64,000 nt of DNA, from the NCBI GenBank assembly GCA_022419385.1, contig JAJUBI010000007.1:3753768-3817767 (forward strand), read 5' to 3'. This stretch comes from Paraconiothyrium sp. Pb-2020. Lineage: Eukaryota; Ascomycota; Dothideomycetes; Pleosporales; Didymosphaeriaceae. Under the pieces are notes generated by a model that was not told the origin of the DNA, did not search any database, and saw nothing but the letters and a program-made list of their open reading frames with translations. Positions 1-13,162 of this stretch are shown piece by piece; position 1 is the stretch's first letter; each line of letters begins with the position of its first letter. The position numbers and the translations under genes are program-made.

Positions 1-9
1 TGGGGAAGC

Positions 10-15
10 ACTTAC
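10..15 (-). other. 5' splice site (GTAAGT)
   Basis: On the minus strand the coding sequence reads LQEEQERELS and then cc|gtaagtgc. The apparent TAA stop lies inside a perfect fungal donor. The family usually continues after the ELSP motif, so the stop is most likely intronic and the next exon lies outside the window. Confidence 0.85.
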
Positions 16-3000
16 GGCGACAATTCCCGCTCCTGCTCTTCTTGAAGCGCGCTTGCTTTGAACTGCGTAATGTTAAATACTTTACAGCGAGTCACGATTT
101 GTTGCACAACAGGATCTTCGGAAATAGCAAAAATTCTAGGTTTGTCTGGGCTTAGACGAGGCCGGTACCGAACCTCAAGCGACTGAGCTTCAGATTCTAG
201 CAGCTTCTCCGCGTCGTCCTTGATCAATCGTGGTTGGCCATCCTGCTTGTTCGTAGCACTCCAAATTTTGTCCTGTCGCACGAATCGTTCTCCTTGCACC
301 GCCCACAGCGGCATGTTGCGACGGAGGTCGTTGTGGGTCTCATGCATTGACCACTCTAGGATGTCGGCGACTGTGACGGTCCAAGCGTTTGGCTTCCGGG
401 CAGCTTCGAGTATCTTGGTCTGGATCTCTTGAGAGACGCAGAAGATCACTGTTTGGCCCTTGCCCAGCTTTCGCATTCGCATGCAAGCCTGAACGAGACG
501 GTCTTTTGTCAATCTTGGACCTAGCGTGACAGCTGCCCTGTATTTAAGCGGAAGAACGAGGTCTATGCCACGCGTGTGAGCCTCGTCTAGGAATACAAGG
601 CAAGCGTCAAGACGAGACTGATATGACGATGCCAGAAGAGGGCTCACGTAGCCTTTACGATCAACGACGCAAATCTCGTCGTTTCTGTCAATAAAGACGA
701 CAGCTTCCTTGGAGTTGTTGTGGAACTTTAGCCAAGCCTTTGCCATCTCTAAGTTGTCGAGCTCGAGAATCTGAGCTCCAACATCAAGGATTACCTGAAC
801 AGGTGGGTGGAGCTGCGTCACGCACGACAGCAAGCGATCGGCGTCAGATACAGATTGGTCCACAGAGTTAGGAATCATTAGATGTACTCCGTTCTCGGGC
901 TGAAGAAGACGCTCCATGACTAGTGCGTTGGTATGCTTCTGATCCGGAAGCTCGAGATATTCCACATCTAGAGGGAGAACATGGTGTGAATCGATAGTAC
1001 CAGAAAAGCCGGTGATCAGCTGCTCTCGTGCCTTACCAATGTCCCAACCAGAAGCCGAAAGCTTGTCTGGAAACTCCTTCATTTCCTTAGGAAAGACGAT
1101 GTGATAAATATAATAGTCGATAACGCTTTTGCCATTCCGTAGGGCGGGGAACACCTTGCTGATGCATTGAGGTCGGTCTTTCATGTTGATACCTTTTAGG
1201 GTGGTAAAAGCCTCAGTGAGACCGTTGGAGTCTTTCACCCAATCCTGGTACGTAATTTCAGCTTGATCTGAGTTTGTCAGATGTGCGAGAGCAGCGAACA
1301 GCTCAGTATCGTTAAGACCTTGATAGTAGTAGCTCAGTAACGTCAATGTGATAATGACGTCAGGATGAGAGAACTCGCTACGCAAGGCTGGGGTGTCTTT
1401 GGCCCGGAAAGGGACAGCGACCTTGGTCGGCGGAGTACGATCGGCAAGACCGTAATTTACTCTCCAACGCTTCTGGCCCAGGACGAATACCAGTATCCCA
1501 TCAGCAAAAAAACCACGGAGAAGAAGAAGCTGCGGCCGGTTCGTTTCACTCCAAAGCGACACATTTTTCTCAACCAGCTCGATCTCTTGTGGAGAAAGAT
1601 CGCTTTTCGTGATGTATGTGAGGACAGCTTCGCGAACTGCTGGTGGCTGGCGGCTGATTGGAAATCCTAGAAGACCCTCACTACAGATCTTGGTGGCTAG
1701 CAATCGAACAAGGGACTCGCCAGCATCATCACGGAGTATACGAGTCCTTGGAAAGGCGCCACGAATCCCGGGAACCGTTTCAATTGAGGAAGGGAAATCT
1801 TCAGCGACCGCTGGAATGACACGCCTCGCCAGTTCCAACACCTGCCCGATCAAAAGCCATCGATCTGGACTTGACTCAACCGAGCGCTGAGTACCCATGG
1901 TGTAGATTAGTTCGAAGCGTGGACTAAAGTTTTCATCACTCTCATCCACGATGTCGCGTGAATAACTCTCAAGAAAGCCCTGCGCTGCTATTGCCGATTT
2001 TGCGATGTCTTGCCGGCCGCTGATAAGAGTCTCGGGAATCATTAACTTAAATGACAAAATATGTTCTGGCTGCATCAGCAAGATTCCGCCCTGTGACATG
2101 CATTCCGCAAGCATCGTCGAAATCGCGTCCATGTCTGCGCGATTCGGCTGAATTGCCCGCGCATATGGCAGATAGTAGACTCGACGGTCAACAAGACCTC
2201 CTAGCTTTGAGATCAACATTTGAGCCATCTGCTTCGACTGCGGCTTGGCCACAATGACCCGGACGAGCCGTGATCCATCTGCGAGATATACTACCACGAT
2301 AGGGACGACGACGCTCGATTTGCCTTCGCCCATGTTGAGTTGCATGACAGCATTGCGACCTGAAGAAGGCTGTCGCATCTCGCCAGCAATCTGCTCTTGT
2401 ACTTGGCGCACCATTATGCCACTCTCAGCCTCTATCAGGAGCGTCTCAGGAAATTTTAATGGGTTCCAATTGACGTGACCAACGTTGTCAAGCTCATTGA
2501 TGAGATCCTCGTTGCGACCCGACTTGGCCAATTTGATCAGACGTGCAGCACGTTGTAGTGCAGTAACCGCTACACCATATTCAACAATGCACTTCTGCCA
2601 GCTGGGCGATAGTCTGGACCAGCGATGTCGGGATAGTTGCCTAAGTAGAAAGAGAGGCGACACACGTGGTGAATGAGAGATATCGTATGCCGTATTTTCC
2701 TTCGCATGAGATGTAAGGGCGCGGACGATTGTTTGAAACAAACACTCGACGTAACTTGTGCATTTCTCAAGGTGTGCAGACAGTTGCTGTTGTTGAACAC
2801 TGGCAGTCTTCGGGCCGGCAGTCTGCTTCGACGTCAAGGCTTCCAAACTCTTCGCCAAGTCCTCCGTGTAGTCAAGCTCGTATCTCGCTCTGGTCCCAGT
2901 GGACCGCATCTTTTCAACCAGCGCCTTCAGGCGAGGTCCAGAGGCCATATGGGTAGATCCAGTGCCCTGATCTTCTGATGCTACCATTGGTGCAGGCTTG

Positions 3001-6000
3001 CAAGGTAGGGTAGGAGCTGGCATAAGGAACAAATCAGCCTCTGTAACAAAACTACTGCTGGTCACTCCCACGGTAGGGTTACGCTGAAGCGATGCTGGCA
3101 TATTGATCCTATTGATAGGTAGGCGTTCCAAGGCCTGTGAGAGTCTCAATATGTAGTTGTAGAGAAGGCTGTTGTCATACCACGCATTGACCTCCTCCTT
3201 GATGCGTGGCATGGCGCGGTCGATATCGATGTACGTTGACACATTCGTCAGCTGGGGATTGTCCGGGGTTGCACAAGGCCATTGCGACTTCAATGATTGC
3301 ACAATGCGCTCAACCATGTTTTTTTTGGCTCGTTTCCATGCATTCTCACGTCGGCGGTCATAATCTCTCATCTTCTCATTCCGTTGTCGCGTGATACTCC
3401 ACTCGGGACTGTTATTCGATGCACGAAGGTTCTGGTTCAATATACCCGCAATGCTACTGTCATTGAACGAACGGCCTTGATGTGCGCGGAACGAGGCGGC
3501 ACTGGGTGCTTGAACGAGTGCAAGTTGTCTTGACTTGGCACACATTACGATAAGTTGAAGTTGGTCCATCTGCGCATCATTTGCAAAGCTCATAGTGCAC
3601 ATCCAGGCCATGAACGAGAACCGATACTTCTCAAATGTCTGTGGTAATTCGAATGATCGATGAAGAGCAGGTAGCTTGGCCAAAATCGATCCAATGTCAT
3701 TTTTCTCTAGCAGGGGTGCATCGAAGCGAAGGAGCGATGTGTCAAAGTCAGTCTGGGCTCCATAGATAATGTTTTGATCGGACAACAGACACCAGAGAAT
3801 AGATACTTGTGCGGCATCCCAATGTCTCGACTCTCCGGCACGAAATACGAGAGCAGACATCGTGGCGACGTTAATTGCTCGGTGAGACTGCAGTCCTTGG
3901 TCTCTAGGTTCGTAAATCTCGTCGTAAAAGCTGTCATGATTCTCAGCTCCAAAGCCAGCAACCCGGAAGACTGAAGATCTCATGCTTGCCCTAGCTCGAA
4001 GGTGCTCGTCTATGTCCTTTCTGTGCGTAATGTGAAGCTTAATCTCTGGGTAGAAAAGTTTTGATGCTTCAGATTGACGGAGCAACCTTGTGACCACCAC
4101 TTGAAAATCGTCATGCTGGGAAAGGAATGGAAGATTTTTATCCCACTGCACGCTTTGCATGACACGCTTATGTGTCGGATAAAACTGACGTCCAGGACTA
4201 AGCTGAGCAATCTTGGCAAGTGTGTTAACATTCGCTTGCGATAGCTGGCTGAACGATTCGACTGCCTTCGATCGAAGGAGTGTGAATGCTTGCTCTGTGC
4301 CAGTATGTAGCGTGGCAGGATCTGGCAGGCAGTAGGATGTAAGCGCATGAAGATACGCCAGGAAAAGCTTCCCATCCAGGTCGTGGCTAGGCAGAAGACG
4401 ATGGAGGGAGCTATCGACCTTGACGACATGAACCTTGGACTCTGCCTTGTGGTTGACCTGGACCTCAACATGGAAACCCTGTTTGTTGTATCGTAAGTCG
4501 GACTCGAGGATTAGCGCAATGCGGTCGCCGCTCTGGTGGTTCTTTAGCATCATCTTGTTTCGAAAGCCAACGAGAGCACCAAGGGGGATTGGTCTTCATC
4601 AATGAACATGGAAGGATGTTCGCGGGAATACAGCAACTGTCCTCCCTTCTTCAGGCTAAAGCTGAGGCGTAAAAGAGGTATCTCCGCGTGGAGCATTGTG
4701 TCGCCTGGCTGTAGCAAGCAGTGGATGTCCATGTCATCTGCTAAGGGCCGGAGAATAGAAGCAAGCATCCTGGCAGTCTTTGAAACAGTGCTGATTACAC
4801 GGATCCCGCCTCTGCTTAATTTCCACCCGGAGCCTGCTCCAGTCTGCGACAGTATCCATTGCGCGGAATGACCGAAGTTCCAAGGATCCTCTTTCGGTAA
4901 CAACCTTACATCGTCATCCACAAAACTGTACCAGAGGACGTAGTCTTCCGAGAAGTGACGTGGATACTGATTCTGCAATGGGCCGGTAGATATAGTCCGG
5001 TAAGTGTGACGCCCAGTTGTAGCCTGTACAATTAATTGTTCTGATTCCATACCAAGATCAACCGCGCACCTTCCAAAGCTACGCTTCGTTGAGAATTGGA
5101 AACCCGGCTTCGAAGCAGGCATGACCTCAACTGTAGCATCGCCGAAAAGTGTCCGGAATAAGGAGGATTTGCGATAATTGGCCGGAGGCTGGTTGAGAGG
5201 CATGCCATTAACAAGAAGCTCACCACTAAGCAAATTATAGTGGACGTCGGCAGCAGTGGCGGTCTCTGTTGCGATCCAGTGTTCGGCTTGGGTCGACCAG
5301 CCGATACTGCCAGGTAGATAGCCAGACCAAGCTTTCTTGACCGCCTCGTCTATAGCAACACCATTCTGTGACAAAGCGGCATAGCTGCGGTGAAGAAGAC
5401 GCTTGGAGCGGAGCTGTAGTCGTGCGCAAGTGGGCTCATTCATTGCCCGATTGTTATCGCCTTCTTGGACCACAATCGAGGCCCATACTAGAAGATGTGC
5501 GTCCGCGCTCCGCATTGCTATGTTCAAATATTGGTCGTCAATGTCGAACGTCGAGATGCAGAGCAGAGCAACCTCGACGCTCTTCGACACAAACTGTGTG
5601 TGATTCGCACGGTTGTTCATCGCCAAGTATGCCTTTTCCCGAAGATCTGAAAGCCATTCTGCTGTAACGCATCTTGCAGCCCGAAGGAATGCAAAGCATG
5701 ATTCTCGTGCAGACTGGTTAAGGGAAAGTACGCGAGCGGCAATGGCAATAAGAGCAGAAATTGCGCTCGAAGACTCCCAGTTCTCTTTTATTCTGTAAAG
5801 AACAGTGTTGAGATTTTTCATGATCGCAGTAGCAAACGTGTCGTGTTGCAAAACGTAGTGTGACTCGCGTAGCAGGTCATTGTCGCAAGACTGAGGTCCT
5901 GTCTGGTAAATACATTGTAAGACTACTAGAGTCGTCTCGAGCTTTTTGAAGTCAACGTTGGGCATTGCAAGCTGTAAGAGAACGTTATGCCACTGTACGT

Positions 6001-8473
6001 AGCGTCCAAGTGGGATGGTTGCGAGCTCCTTATATTCTTCCAGTGCCGCGTTGGTTGGGCACGCATCCTGGCTTGCCAGGACAGCATTCGGCGTCTCACC
6101 GTCGGGCGCAGAGCCACCTCGGAAGATAAACTTTTCAAAAACCTTTGCTTCTCTGGGGAGCGTATACGTGCATGCAAGTGGAATTTCCTCGGTGAATACA
6201 AAGCCGCTGCTGAGGTAGCTTTGGCTGTCCGTGTCATGATACTGATAGTTCAGGCCGCTTGGAACACATATGTTGGACTCGGTAGCCGACGGAATTTCCT
6301 TCTTATTATAGTGCGTGACTATTGCTGGCTTTGTCTCTGAAAGCAACTGAATGCGATGGTTTATTGAGGTGTAGTACGAAATCAGGTGTGGGTCTTTCCA
6401 GAGATAATATGGTGTTTGTGGTTCCGACTGTTGCGTCCGACCTTTGAGAACACTGTGCAGTATGTAGAATCGTGCATCTCTCCAGTGAACGAACCACTCA
6501 GGAACGGCTAGTTCGAAGACAACAGCATTAGCCCTGCTTGTGTCTTCCGGGAGTGGCCATTCATGAAGTTGAATCCTGAGTGCATCACGCTGTTCACCAT
6601 ATGCACACTTTTTGCAGGAGCTTTTGTGGGTGCTTTCAACCTCAGGCGGGTCACACCAGCTATCTGTAATCTTAGTAATGTACTCGCACTCCGCATCGAG
6701 GTGGAGCTTGTTTAGTCGATTGTACTCCAACTTAGCGCTGGACAGCTCTGCTAGCTTGGCCTGTCGCGCAGTCTGGGCTTGGTCGCGAATAGTTTGGTGG
6801 AGGTCCTTATGCTTCTGGGAAGAATTATAAAAGCGGGTAGGAAATCCCTGGTGGCTGTCGAGGCTGAAAATGTATTTGGGGGAATGGCCGTGAGAGCGTG
6901 AGGCTAAGTGCATTTCAACTTTGGATAGTCTCTTCATTTGATCTAGGAACGGTAGCAAGAGATTCTGTAGCACTGCTGGCGACATGCCGGCACTAAACTC
7001 CTTTAGCAGGTTGCAGGTGCCAGTTGCCGCTCCATCGCAGGCGGTCCATAGCTCCATGATGGTGAGCAGCATCACTGAGAGGCCTTCTGGGTTCTCTGAG
7101 TAGACTCGACTGGCAACAGTATGGTAGCGCTTGATCAACTGGCACACGTCCCTGCACACAACGACTGGATCAGACTGTGCAATCCGATGCCAGGCACTAA
7201 GCTCTCGTGATACCCATTGCTCGAAGAGCTGAAGGTTCTGCACAGAATAAGCATCATGAGAGCTGGGAAGAGGCTGGGCTTCACCAGGTCCACTTCTAGG
7301 TCTGAGCAATCCGCTTATGGGATGATAGTGGTCAATTTCTTGAGAACCTTGACGACTCTGTATCGAGGCAATGTACTTATCCAAATCTGGTAGAGCGATG
7401 AGAGTCTCGGCAGACATTTCAAGAGTGCTCAACGCCGCCATCGATGCAATCTGGCTGTCGCGTACTTGTATCAAAGTCCACCTCTTGGAATTGATATCGT
7501 GTGTCGTGCGCAGAATGGATTCAGCTCGAGCAGCGACCGAATCGAGGAGTGAATCAACGTGAAGCAGCTTTTGGCGTCGCTTATCAATCTTTGCGTTCAT
7601 GACATACATCAAGTCAGACGGTAGCTCAAACTGTTGACTTGATGAGAGAAGCCGACACATTGTCAAGACGATCGCGTTCTTGTAAAGCGCAAGCGAGCCA
7701 CCCGGGGAGCGCGAGATCGTCAATTGCAATGCAACACGCACTAGGAGCCACATTGCTGACCGGCGCCAGGGTTTTCGAGCACTACTGTGGAACACCTCTT
7801 CTCTTGTGTTCTTCCTCACGGAAGTCGTGTAACGTGGTGTCCCGATACCTCTTAACATGCCAAAAAACATTTCTGATACGACTGCAGGTCGGGAGGTATC
7901 GCGGTCTTCTTCGTGCGCCGCGCCAGTCTTCTTCGAATGTCCTTGCATCTCTGGTACCTTTTGTTGGGACATCGTCGATAATGTCTTTGTGAGCATAGTG
8001 ATGAAGTCGGCTTCTAACAGAAGAGCTGAATCGATTGCAATCGCATTCGCCGGGAAGTCGCGAACGAGTCGTCCTCGGGCTGACTGCACAGCTTTGTTCT
8101 CGGCTGACAATTCGAAAGCCTCAAAAATGAACTCGGTCTTCTCGCGGGTGATAAGCACAGCAGCGTTCTGCGCAGACACCTTGATGGCTGTTGTTTGGCC
8201 GTCTTGCATGGCGATAAGAATTTCTGCAAGTTGTGCTTGATCGACAGCGCCGTTTGGGCCGTGGACCGCTCTCAGCTGTTTGAGGAGAGCCTTCGATCGA
8301 ATCATCGCAACGGATGAGTGCCCAATGAGGAGGTCGAGCTCTTCGAGAGCATCGCTGACAAGTTTGAGGACACTTAAGTCGCTGGGCGCATCTTCTTCTT
8401 GTGGCAGTTGTGGAGGTAGAAACAAATGGTTGACAAGGCGCCGCGACTCGTCTTTTGCGCCGGCAAACGCCAT
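16..8473 (-). CDS. Very large DUF6606-DUF3638-DUF3645 protein, frameshifted and 3'-partial
   Basis: This is a fungal giant protein of the type often auto-named ubiquitinyl hydrolase or DUF3638 protein; its biochemical role is not established. The first in-frame ATG is at 8,473. The N-terminus carries the family motif LFLPPQLPQEED (DUF6606). Near 2,310-2,333 lies a P-loop-like NMGEGKSSVVVP at the DUF3638 core (about residue 2,050). Near 1,320-1,440 lies the DUF3645 signature (VPFRAKD, HPDVIITLTLLSYYYQGL). Near 565-600 lies DEAHTRGIDLVLP, followed by RLVQACMRMRKLG. The reading frame changes once, at the five-G run 4,583-4,587. Bases 8,473 to 16 plus one missing base give exactly 2,819 codons and two bases, ending at a GTAAGT donor, so the gene continues leftwards. 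Family members are about 3,000 residues long. Whether the frameshift is a mutation or a sequence error cannot be told here. Confidence 0.9.
4583..4587 (-). other. One-nucleotide frameshift in a homopolymer (5 Gs on the plus strand, 6 expected)
   Basis: Upstream of this run the minus-strand frame reads the family sequence up to IDEDQSP. Downstream the conserved continuation LGALVGFRNKMMLKNHQSGD is found only in another frame. Adding one base to the run joins the two without loss of any residue. There is no splice donor or acceptor pair of plausible length at this point. Confidence 0.88.
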
Positions 8474-9045
8474 ATCAAAGTCGGTGTGTTCACGCGTCGC
8501 TGATATCGAGTGCGCGATGCGCAAAGAGTAAGGAGGGGAAGCGGTTATCGGAGGATAGCGGGGGCTAAGAAGTTTTCTTTCAAGTAATTTGTGTTTGCTC
8601 TACAAAGGGAGGCGGACGCGTTTGTTTACGGCGTCGTTCCAAGACCTAGAGCAGTGTGAGTGAGAGTCTCGCATTGGCGCTAAGCCTAATCAGGCACCTA
8701 GCGCCCAACATTTGAAGGAACATACACTGCAGGTGCAGCTGTAGCTCATTCTTTTACTCTTTGCGACAGCCTCGCATCAAGACTCCATATCACGGCCAAA
8801 GCCCTCATGTTTACTGTAGAAGAGAAGAGCAAGGACCTAAAGCATATCCACCTCAGCCGGGAGTGTCCTTTCAGAGCTGGCGCAGAAGCCTCACACGGTG
8901 TGTTTGTCCCAGGGGGCGTCGCGTAGCATTCCTGACCTGTTGAAAGATGCCAGTGACCGGTTAAGCATATGTATCATGACTGTGTGCAGGATGGAAGACG
9001 GTCGTGGTTCTGTACACAGTCTTGGATAAATAGTGCATAAAAATT
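8474..9045. other. Intergenic region, probable promoter of the giant DUF3638 gene
   Basis: Base composition is normal. No supported gene is present; a 60-codon open frame at 8,761-8,943 has no recognisable features. The part next to 8,473 is the likely 5' UTR and promoter of the leftward gene. The sharp change to AT-rich sequence occurs at about 9,045. Confidence 0.6.
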
Positions 9046-9361
9046 CCCCTAGTAGTCGTACACTTCTAAAGCTTCTCTAATGGCGTTCTTAATTATCTTA
9101 CTATAGCGCTTCCTTATTAGGAGGGTCTAGATTCTAGTAATCTTCTAGAAAAGGAGGACCTTAATAGGAGTATTATAATAATAAAGTAGCTTAGTTAAAA
9201 GAGCACAGCTATCTTATAACAGCCTTCTAGAATTAGTTACCCTAATATTTAAATAAGTAATAACCCTAAAGACTCTTAATATTATTATCTAGAAACCTCT
9301 AGTTAACTTTATTAATTAATTTATAAAGTAGTCTAGATTCTTTTATAGAAATATTACTATT
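9045..9361. repeat. Unclassified RIP-mutated sequence at the left island edge
   Basis: AT-rich, stop-filled sequence lying before the first recognisable LTR. I cannot match it to the three LTR families seen elsewhere in the window. Confidence 0.5.
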
Positions 9362-9881
9362 TATTACGGCTACTACGCCGCAATAGAATTATAGGAACCA
9401 ATATAATAATAGCAGCAACTAGTTAGATTATAAGAATAAGTATTATAATTACAGAATAGATGCTAAGTATAATATAAATATATAATTAGAATTATATAAT
9501 TAAATCTATAAACCTATAAAGTACTAAGAATATAGAGCTATAAAGCTAGAATCTATAAATTTATATAAATTTATAAATAGAGCCTATAAAGCCTAGGCTA
9601 GATAGCAGTATATAAAGATAATAGATTACTACTAGTAATTTCTTATTATTAATTTATAATATAGTTTACTATATCTAGTTTTTTTATAAAAAATTACCCT
9701 TAAGTCTTTAGTAATATATTCTTATTATAGTAATTAATTAATACTTACCTATATATAATTTATATAACTCTATACGCTACTTATCTCTTACTAAAACTCT
9801 AATTAGGCTATAGCTTACTACAGTATTAAGAAGGCTTTATTATACTTTAATAATTATATTTTAAGAGTCTCTATAGGTATA
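9362..9881 (+). repeat. Family B LTR, plus orientation
   Basis: A 520-bp copy of the B LTR starting tattacggctactacgcc and ending ctctataggtata. It is the same repeat, in direct orientation, as the LTR at 31,591-32,052, and in inverted orientation as 10,097-10,559 and 24,953-25,471. It may be the original 5' LTR of the plus-strand B element whose body now begins at 25,472. Confidence 0.8.
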
Positions 9882-10096
9882 TGTTACGGCTGCTATACTA
9901 TAATAAAAATACGGAAACTAATATAATAATAGTAGTAACTAGTTAGATTATAAGAATAAGTATTATAATTATAGGTTAGATACTAAGCATAATATAGACA
10001 TATAATTAAAATTATATAATTAGATTTATAGATCTATAGGATAGAGCTATAGAGTCTAGGCTAAATAGTAGTATATAGAAATAATAGATTACTACT
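9882..10096 (+). repeat. Partial family B LTR (first ~215 bp), left arm of a fold-back
   Basis: It begins tgttacggctgc immediately after the preceding LTR and follows the B LTR for about 215 bp. Near 10,096 the sequence switches to the same LTR in the opposite orientation. Confidence 0.75.
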
Positions 10097-10559
10097 TATA
10101 ATAGGGCCTTTTTAACACTGTAGTAAGCTATAGCCTAGTTAGGTTTCTAGTAAGAGATAAGTAGTGTATAGGGTTATAGAAGTTATATATAGGTAAGTGT
10201 TAATTAATTACTATAATAAAAATATATTACTAAAGACTTAAGGGTAATCTTCTATAAGAAAACTAGATATAGTAAACTATATTATAGATTAATAATAAGA
10301 GATTACTAGTAGTAATCTATTATCTCTATATACTGCTATTTAACCTAGGCTCTGTAGGCTCTATATATAAATTCTATAGATTTAGGTTCTATAGCTTTAT
10401 TCTACAGATCTATAAATCTAATTATATAACTCTACTTATATGTCTATATTATACTCAGCATCTAACCTATAATTATAATACTTATTTATATAATCTAACT
10501 AGTTACTACTATTATTATATTAGTTCCTATAATTCTATTATAGTATAGTAGCTATAATA
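10097..10559 (-). repeat. Family B LTR, inverted; 3' LTR of the minus-strand B element
   Basis: Reverse-orientation copy of the B LTR ending tagctataata at 10,559, lacking its outermost ~45 bp. It is followed by ctatctccctctttt, the complement of a polypurine tract. This is the expected layout for the 3' LTR of a minus-strand element. Confidence 0.82.
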
Positions 10560-13162
10560 CTATCTCCCTCTTTTATATCTTTAGCCTAAAGATTTATCTA
10601 TTGTAGGGGTTATGCTATATTAGTAGGGTAAGCCCTATTATATAGTAGTTTATTATTACCTTTTATACCTTCTTATAAGACTAACAAACAACTTACTCTT
10701 ACTAATAAAATAAGTTATTATAGATTTCTAGCTATACCTTATTCTTATTATAATAGGCTTAAAATTTCTTATATACTTTTACTATATAATATACCTAGGT
10801 ATTCTACTTATAAAGCCTATATTTATTTTAATATTTAAGGTTCTTATAATGTTAATAGTATATCTATTACTAAAAGTATATAGTTAGTTATAATTCTTTC
10901 TTTAAAACTAATTATTCTTAGTGCATAATACTAGTTGCTTTTAAGCTAAAATTTAAGCTAAACTAGCTAAGGCTAAAAAGGCTTAAAAAGTAATTCTAAA
11001 TACTTTAGCTATAGTCTAAGCTAAGGTATTATAACTTTAGAAGTAGAAGAAACTTCTTAATAAATAGAAGAATTAATAGTTAGTATTTCTTAAGGCTAAG
11101 CTAAATTAGAAAAGTAGAGTTAAAAGCTTCTAGTTTATAGAATAGTTCTAAAAAAGGTAAAGTAGCCTCTTAAGATACTATACCTTCTCTAATAGTAGTA
11201 ATCTTTATAGTTTACTATAAAGTAATTTAGCCTTTAGTCTAATATCTCTAGACTTTCTTTAAAAGATTAGTTTAGTTAATATTTCTCTAACTTCTTAGAG
11301 TAGTTAAGGTTACTTTTTAGTTTTTAAGTATTATTTTATAAATTTCTCTTCTTATTGCGTTCTAGCTATTTAACTATATAGTAATTCTAACTATTTACTA
11401 GTTAGTATCTATTAATACTTACTACTTTCTATTCTTCTTACTATTCTCTATATATATCTACTTTATAAACTATAGATTTTATATTTTATAGTACCTTCTC
11501 TAAGAGAGCTATATAAAATACTAGGTATATCTTTATACTATTTAGAAGTTATAGTTTAAATAAAACTAGGGTAATTTATTTTAGAACCTTATATAGTCTA
11601 ATTTTTAGATAGTCTAGTTTATTTAATAGTTGTTTACTAGCAATATTTTTTTATAGTAGCTAAACTTTCTCTCCCTTCTCTAGTGTAGGCGTAGGCTTAT
11701 ACCTAAGATTATAGTATTTCTCTATTTTTCTTTATAGAAATATAGCATTTTACTAAAGTTAGCTATAAATTTATATAATTTTTTTAGCCTATTATTCTCT
11801 ATCTATACTCTAAGACCTTATAGTTCTAGGTACTTAATAGGCTACTAGGTTAAATCTATAGTTTATAAAGAATAGTAAAACTCTAGTAGTACTATATTAT
11901 AAGCTGTTATAGGCTAGTTATACTATAGGGAGTAATTTTACCTAGTTATTCTATTAATAGTTTAGGTAATACCTAAGAAACTATTTTACTATCTAGTTTA
12001 TTTATTCTGTCTACCTATCTATTTATAGATAATAGGCTATTAATATACTATACTTAATACCTATAAGGGTAAATACTATTTACTAGAATTTAGATATAAT
12101 ATAAATATCTTTATTTATAATAATTTTATCTAGAGCTCTATATTGTGCTATTACTATAAAAGTAAAGTAGAAAGCTATATACTTTACTTTACTAATCTCT
12201 TTATATAGTAAAAAGTATACGTACTTAGTTGCTTTATTAATAATAAATATAATTCTATTATATTCTACCTTATTATCTAGGTCCTTAGATTTTAGTAGTT
12301 CTATAATAAAGTCTATTATAACTATATTCTATAGTTAATTAGAAACTTCTATAAGTTATAGTTATCTATATAGTGTGTGCCTATTTAGTTTATTTTAGTA
12401 GTAGTTAGCGCAGTTATATAAGACTTCTATAACTATCTATTAGGCTTAAGAGAAGTAGTAGTTTCTTATTAGTTATTTTATTATCTATTTAATTCTCTAG
12501 TAGCTGTGTACTAGTACCTTATAGAATTATTTTATAAACTTATATTAAATCTTAGCAGAAACAAAGATTCTATTAAAGACTTTATAAATATTATTCTTAT
12601 ATTTTATTTCTATAGGTAGGTAGCTTATATTCTTATTACTAATTGCTATTTTCTTTTTAATCTAGTTATACTATATACTAGTCTAAGTTTTTATTATTAC
12701 TACTAGCTTTAGTATATTGTAGATAATAGTACTATCTTTATTATATTAAAGTAGGGCCTCTAATACTTTAGCTTTTCTTTATAAGTTAAGTCTTCTACTT
12801 AAGGTATCTATCTAAAGGTTTTCTATTCTTTAGGTATATATAATCTTAAAATTATATATTAATAGAGTCTATACCTATCTTACTTACTAGGGTATAAGGG
12901 CCTTATTTATTATAAATTCTATTAAGTTTTTATAGTCTAAAAAGACCGGCGTTTAGTATTTTATACCTTAAAGGTAAGTTCTCTATTCTTTAAATACTTT
13001 AACTATTGCTAATATTTCTTTATTATAGATATTATAGTTAAGTTTAGCTTTTTATATTTTTTAGAAGTAATAGCTATATAAATACTTTTTATCTATTTCT
13101 AGATTTTACTAGAGTAAGCATACTTCTATAGCAAAATTTAATATATTTATCTCTAATATAGC

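Noticed and set aside
4550..4553. ATGA stop-start overlap suggesting a bicistronic, termination-reinitiation gene pair
   Set aside because: The downstream frame is conserved upstream of its ATG, so the ATG is internal and the arrangement results from a one-base frameshift.
8761..8943. Possible small gene of 60 codons
   Set aside because: No recognisable features and no splice or homology signal; frames of this length are expected by chance.
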